This document shows positions 60,422 to 64,000 of a stretch of DNA of 64,000 nucleotides, piece after piece. The stretch is from an uncultured Oscillospiraceae bacterium (lineage in GTDB: Bacteria; Bacillota; Clostridia; Oscillospirales; Acutalibacteraceae). The notes below the pieces were generated by a model. The model was not told where the DNA came from. It worked only from the letters and a program-made list of their open reading frames with translations, and did no database searches. The translations under genes and the position numbers were made by a program. Within the stretch, counting starts at the first letter, position 1; each line of letters opens with the position of its first letter. Location: assembly GCA_948471095.1 (NCBI GenBank), contig CAOKRG010000005.1:1-64000 (forward strand), in the 5' to 3' direction.

Positions 60422-61616
60422 AGTTTACCTTTCCCGTCTGGATGGCGTCCCACAGGGGCGACATCTTCCGCAGCCGCTCGATAATCTGGGGCAGCACCTC
60501 CAAGATATAGTCCACGTCCTCCATGGTGTTGTAGTCCCCGAGGGAGATGCGCAGGGAGCCGTGGGCCACCTCGTGGGGCAGGCCGATGGCCAGCAGCACA
60601 TGGCTGGGGTCCAAAGAGCCGCTGGTGCAGGCCGAGCCCGAAGAGGCGCTGATCCCGTGCATATCCAACAGCAGCAGCAGGCTCTCCCCCTCCACCCCCT
60701 GGAAGCAGAAGCTCACATTGCCGGGCAGGCGGCGCTCCCGGCTGCCGTTCAGGCGGCTGCGCTCAATCTTCAGCAGGCCGTCAATGAGCTTTTCCCGCAT
60801 GGGGGTCAGCCGGGCTACGCGCTCATCGACGGTGTCCACGGCCCGTCTGACGGCCGTGGCAAGGCCCACGATCTGGGCCACGTTCTCGGTTCCGGCCCGG
60901 CGGCCCCGCTCCTGGGCCCCGCCGTCCATAAAGTTGTCGATAAACACCCCCGCCCGGATGTACAGGGCCCCCACGCCCTTGGGCGCGTGGATTTTGTGGC
61001 CGGAGAGGGAGAGCATATCGATGTTCTGCGCTTTCACGTCAATGGGCACGCTGCCGACGGCCTGCACCGCGTCCGTGTGGAACAGCACCCCGTGCTTTTG
61101 GCAGACCGCCCCGATCTCCGGGATGGGCTGGATGGTTCCGATCTCGTTGTTGGCGTACATAATGGTGACCAAAGCAGTCTTCTCGGTGATGGCCGCTTCC
61201 AGCTCCTCCACCCGCACCAGGCCGTCCTCGTGCACAGGCAGGTAGGTGACGGTGAAGCCCTCCCGTTCCAGGGCCTGGCAGGTGTGCAGCACCGCGTGGT
61301 GCTCGAAGGCGGAGGTGATGACGTGGTCTTTCCCGTGCTTTCTCCTCTGCGCCCGGGCCGCGCCCTTAATGGCCCAGTTGTCGCTCTCGCTGCCGCAGCT
61401 GGTAAAGTAGATCTCGTTGGGCCTTGCCCCCAGGCAGGCGGCTACCGTGGCCCGGGCCTCCTCCAGGGGGGCCTTGGCCCGCTGGCCCAGCTCATACAGG
61501 CTGGAAGGGTTGCCGTATACCTCCTTGTAGAAGGGCAGCATGGCCTCCAGCACCTCTTCCGACACCGCCGTGGTGGCGGCGTTGTCTACATATACGCTTC
61601 GTCTGGCATTCTCCAT
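60405..61616 (-). CDS. iscS: cysteine desulfurase IscS/NifS
   Basis: PLP enzyme that takes sulfur from cysteine for Fe-S assembly. The 403-residue protein has DNAATT at the start, the PLP lysine in [12 protein letters not shown] and the persulfide cysteine in SSGSACTSG. First gene of the iscS-small ORF-iscU unit. The ATG is at 61614-61616. Its promoter overlaps a likely Rrf2-type operator. Confidence 0.96.
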   Translation of the reverse strand: MENARRSVYVDNAATTAVSEEVLEAMLPFYKEVYGNPSSLYELGQRAKAPLEEARATVAACLGARPNEIYFTSCGSESDNWAIKGAARAQRRKHGKDHVITSAFEHHAVLHTCQALEREGFTVTYLPVHEDGLVRVEELEAAITEKTALVTIMYANNEIGTIQPIPEIGAVCQKHGVLFHTDAVQAVGSVPIDVKAQNIDMLSLSGHKIHAPKGVGALYIRAGVFIDNFMDGGAQERGRRAGTENVAQIVGLATAVRRAVDTVDERVARLTPMREKLIDGLLKIERSRLNGSRERRLPGNVSFCFQGVEGESLLLLLDMHGISASSGSACTSGSLDPSHVLLAIGLPHEVAHGSLRISLGDYNTMEDVDYILEVLPQIIERLRKMSPLWDAIQTGKVNYDPYM

Positions 61617-61714
61617 ATTTTTAAGACTTCCTTTCGTCTTTTTGCTGCATCATGCGGGGCGGCTCCAAGGCAGGCCGCGCGGCATTCCCTTGGCTATCCT
61701 TCCCCGGCAAGATT

Positions 61715-61744
61715 AATATATACCAATTTAGTATACTTTGTCAA
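61715..61744 (-). promoter_or_regulatory. iscS promoter overlapping an Rrf2/IscR-like operator
   Basis: Minus strand TTGACA (61739-61744), 18 bp, TATATT (61715-61720). The spacer contains a dyad, ATACCAATTTAGTAT on the plus strand (61720-61734), the type of site bound by Rrf2-family regulators. No rrf2 gene is adjacent. Confidence 0.6.
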
Positions 61745-61859
61745 GCCCTCCGGGCAAGATATCGGAATTTTTTTCGTCTTTTCCGGCATAAAGCAAAAAG
61801 CGGCACCCCACACTACAATCACGCGAGCATGGCTGGCCGGGAGAAACGCTGCGCGGCCG

Positions 61860-62000
61860 GAGAACGATTTACTCTGCCAGTTAAAAGCAGGCAATGTACG
61901 CGGCCCCTTCGGGACGGCTTCGCGAAGCCAACGTCATATGTCCCGACCCAAGCCTCCCTATCGTTTACCGGCTGAGCAGTAATAGTATGAATACAGGCCC
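61860..62000. repeat. degenerate A-type repeat
   Basis: Contains GTACGCGGCCCCTTCGGGAC, GGCTTCGCGAAGCC and the inner arm TATGAATACAGG, all in reverse orientation compared with 17859-18212. The other terminal repeat is not recognisable. It lies between the divergent iscS and rnj promoters. Confidence 0.5.
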
Positions 62001-62048
62001 CCTCCCTGATATCAACGCCTTTCGACAACCTCCGCTGGGAAATGGTGG

Positions 62049-62077
62049 TTGACAGACCGGCCGGGAAATAGTAAAAT
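62049..62077 (+). promoter_or_regulatory. sigma-A promoter of rnj
   Basis: TTGACA (62049-62054), 17 bp, TAAAAT (62072-62077), giving a leader of about 140 nt. Confidence 0.75.
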
Positions 62078-62223
62078 ATGAAGTAATACCCTATTGGCTG
62101 AATGCGGCAACCCGCCGCTTTTATCTTTATAATTGATTCCAATACTCCGGCACGCAGCGCCCGCGCCCGTGGGCTTGCAGGCCCGGCCCCGCGCTGTCCG
62201 GACGTCTTTAAGGAGGAAGATTT

Positions 62224-64000
62224 GTGACAGAAAACGAAAAAAAGAATACCAGGCCCCGCCGCCCGGCCGGCAAGGACCCCAGGACCCAGGACCAGGCCTT
62301 GACCAGCCCGGCTGAGGCCCCGAAGATCGGAAAAATCGCCGGACCCAAGCCGGCGGAAAAACAGCCCGCCCAGCGCCGGACCCGCAAGCAGGCCCCCAAG
62401 CAGCCCGCGGCCCAGAGAAAGCCTAAGCGGCAGGTCCTGGGTTCCGCCCCCATCGCGGCAGCCCAGCAGGCGGCGGTCCAGACCGCCCGGGCCGAAGCGC
62501 CCCAGCCTGCCCGCCGGGGGCGGGGCAGGCCCCGCAAGACCCAAAGGCCCTCCATCCGGGCCTACTTTTTGGGCGGGCTCAATGAGATCGGGAAAAACTT
62601 TACCCTCTACGAGTGCCAGGACGACATGGTCATTGTGGACTGCGGCCTGGCCTTCCCGGACGAGGACATGCTGGGCGTGGACCTGGTCATCCCGGATTTC
62701 AGCTTTGTGGAGAAGAACCGGGCCAAAATCAAGGGCATCGTCATCACCCACGGCCACGAGGACCACATTGGCGCGGTGCCCTACCTGCTGAAAAAGCTCA
62801 ACATTCCCGTGTACGGCACCGCCCTGACCATCGGGCTGATCGAGAGCAAGCTCAAGGAGCACGGCCTTACCGGCTCCGCCCGGCTTCAGGTGGCCCCGCC
62901 CGGGTCCCGCATCCGCCTGGGCTGCATGGAGGTGGAGCTCATCCACGTGAACCACTCCATCGCCGACTCGGTGGCCCTGGCCATCCACAGCCCCGCCGGG
63001 ATACTGGTGCACACCGGCGACTTTAAGGTGGACTTCTCCCCCGCCGAAGGGGAGATCATCGACCTGACCCGCTTTGCCGAGCTGGGCAAGCAGGGGGTGC
63101 TGGCCCTTCTGGCGGACTCCACCAACGCGGAGCGCCCCGGCTACACCAAGACCGAGCAGAGCGTCAACGACTCCTTGGACTCCCTGTTTATGCGGGCCGA
63201 GGGCAAGCGCATTATCGTGGCGACCTTCGCCTCCTCCATCAGCCGGGTGCAGATGATCATCAACTGTGCCGTGAAATACGGCCGCAAGGTGGCCCTCTCC
63301 GGCCGCAGCATGGTGAACGTGATGGGCATTGCCAGCGAGCTGGGTTACCTGGACGTGCCGGACGGGGTGCTCATCGACCTGAGCCTGATCAACCGCTACG
63401 AGCCCGGCCAGCTGGTGCTCATCACCACCGGCAGCCAGGGCGAGCCCATGTCCGCCCTGACCCGCATGGCCTTTTCCGACCACCGGCAGGTGGCCATCGG
63501 CCCCGGGGACTTCATCATCCTCTCCGCCCGGCCCATTCCCGGAAACGAGAAGACCGTGGGGGCCGTGGTGGACGAGCTGCTCAAGCAGGGCTGCACGGTC
63601 ATTTACGAGTCCATGTACGAGGTCCACGTCTCCGGCCACGCCTGCCAGGAGGAGCTCAAGCTCATCCACGGGCTGACCAAACCCAAGTTTTTCATCCCGG
63701 TCCATGGGGAGCAGAAGCACCTGCAAAAGCACGCGGGCCTGGCCATGGCCATGGGCATGCCCCGGGAGAACATCTTCATCGGGGCCATCGGCAATGTGCT
63801 GGAAATCCACGAGGACGGCATGAAGCAGCTGGGCGATGTGCCCGCGGGCAGCGTGATGGTGGACGGCCTGGGCGTGGGCGATGTGGGCAGCATCGTGCTG
63901 CGGGACCGCAAGCACCTGGCCGAGGACGGCCTGATCGTGGCGGTGTGCTCCATCGACTCCCACTCCGGCCATGTGGTGGCCGGGCCGGATATTGTGTCCC
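62224..64000 (+). CDS. rnj: ribonuclease J (3' end outside the window)
   Basis: Endo- and 5'-3' exoribonuclease of mRNA decay. The first 592 codons are in the window and the gene is cut by the right edge. Residues 1-115 are a basic Pro/Ala/Lys/Arg-rich extension; the MBL/beta-CASP core begins FLGGLNEIGKN, with the Zn motif THGHEDH at about residues 175-181, HTGDFKVD, and the beta-CASP ATFASSISR and TTGSQGEP. The start is GTG (62224-62226) with AAGGAGG upstream. Confidence 0.95.
   Translation, partial: MTENEKKNTRPRRPAGKDPRTQDQALTSPAEAPKIGKIAGPKPAEKQPAQRRTRKQAPKQPAAQRKPKRQVLGSAPIAAAQQAAVQTARAEAPQPARRGRGRPRKTQRPSIRAYFLGGLNEIGKNFTLYECQDDMVIVDCGLAFPDEDMLGVDLVIPDFSFVEKNRAKIKGIVITHGHEDHIGAVPYLLKKLNIPVYGTALTIGLIESKLKEHGLTGSARLQVAPPGSRIRLGCMEVELIHVNHSIADSVALAIHSPAGILVHTGDFKVDFSPAEGEIIDLTRFAELGKQGVLALLADSTNAERPGYTKTEQSVNDSLDSLFMRAEGKRIIVATFASSISRVQMIINCAVKYGRKVALSGRSMVNVMGIASELGYLDVPDGVLIDLSLINRYEPGQLVLITTGSQGEPMSALTRMAFSDHRQVAIGPGDFIILSARPIPGNEKTVGAVVDELLKQGCTVIYESMYEVHVSGHACQEELKLIHGLTKPKFFIPVHGEQKHLQKHAGLAMAMGMPRENIFIGAIGNVLEIHEDGMKQLGDVPAGSVMVDGLGVGDVGSIVLRDRKHLAEDGLIVAVCSIDSHSGHVVAGPDIVS

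Noticed and set aside
60249..61982. 577-codon plus-strand frame opposite iscS
   Set aside because: Antisense of iscS that runs on into a repeat; no recognisable domain.
61819..63972. 717-codon minus-strand frame opposite the RNase J gene
   Set aside because: Antisense of a gene with clear MBL/beta-CASP motifs that is open at the window edge; the tail of the frame is repeat sequence.

Overview
The window looks like a chromosome segment of a GC-rich, spore-forming, anaerobic Firmicute, most likely an Oscillospiraceae-type gut clostridium. The evidence is a mix of Gram-positive genes (walJ, RNase M5, RNase J, a T-box leader, yajC with a TIGR04086-type neighbour), sporulation genes (spoIIQ-like, spoIIID, ymxH) and a nine-gene V-type ATPase operon in place of an F-type one. 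No rRNA, tRNA or CRISPR array was seen.

Layout. 0.4-17.8 kb is a mostly minus-strand housekeeping region: MBL protein/esterase, rsmA, rlmH, walJ, murA, a tandem NUDIX protein, plsY, der, a PHP phosphatase, a DUF512 protein, hemW, a lipoprotein and lepA. 18.4-21.9 kb holds an acyltransferase, a ribokinase and a permease. 22.2-30.9 kb is the V-ATPase operon (ntpF-I-K-E-C-G-A-B-D); its c subunit carries all the Na+ ligands known from Enterococcus hirae NtpK, so Na+ coupling is inferred. 31.1-34.3 kb holds a flavodoxin, lexA, spoIIQ-like and spoIIID. 34.2-41.9 kb is a mobile element inside spoIIID. 42-64 kb returns to core genes: GNATs, an HTH-cupin-AMP-ligase behind a T-box, rsgA, yajC, ymxH, a patatin, an HtrA protease, trmB, an ECF sigma/anti-sigma pair, an isomerase, rnmV-holA, iscS-iscU and a 3'-truncated RNase J.

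Main discovery candidate. A 152-bp perfect direct repeat (34232-34383 and 41725-41876) covers the first 39 codons, the ribosome binding site and the -10 element of spoIIID. Between the copies lie a large serine recombinase, a partner recombinase domain that has lost its catalytic serine, three uncharacterised co-directional genes, an XRE regulator, an MntA-HepT toxin-antitoxin pair and a HAD hydrolase. The left copy rebuilds an intact spoIIID and the right copy is a truncated 60-codon version. Each has a sigma-E-like promoter with a 14-bp spacer, but the -35 and spacer sequences differ. The element therefore seems to enter a sporulation regulator and replace its 5' end and promoter, unlike skin-type elements that must leave to restore the gene.

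Second theme. Many intergenic gaps are filled by a modular repeat family: a scaffold of two hairpins whose loops are either 3-5 nt or carry longer cassettes. The palindromic core of the cassettes shows compensatory changes between copies. Some copies have MITE-like terminal inverted repeats (AGAACCTGTATTCA).
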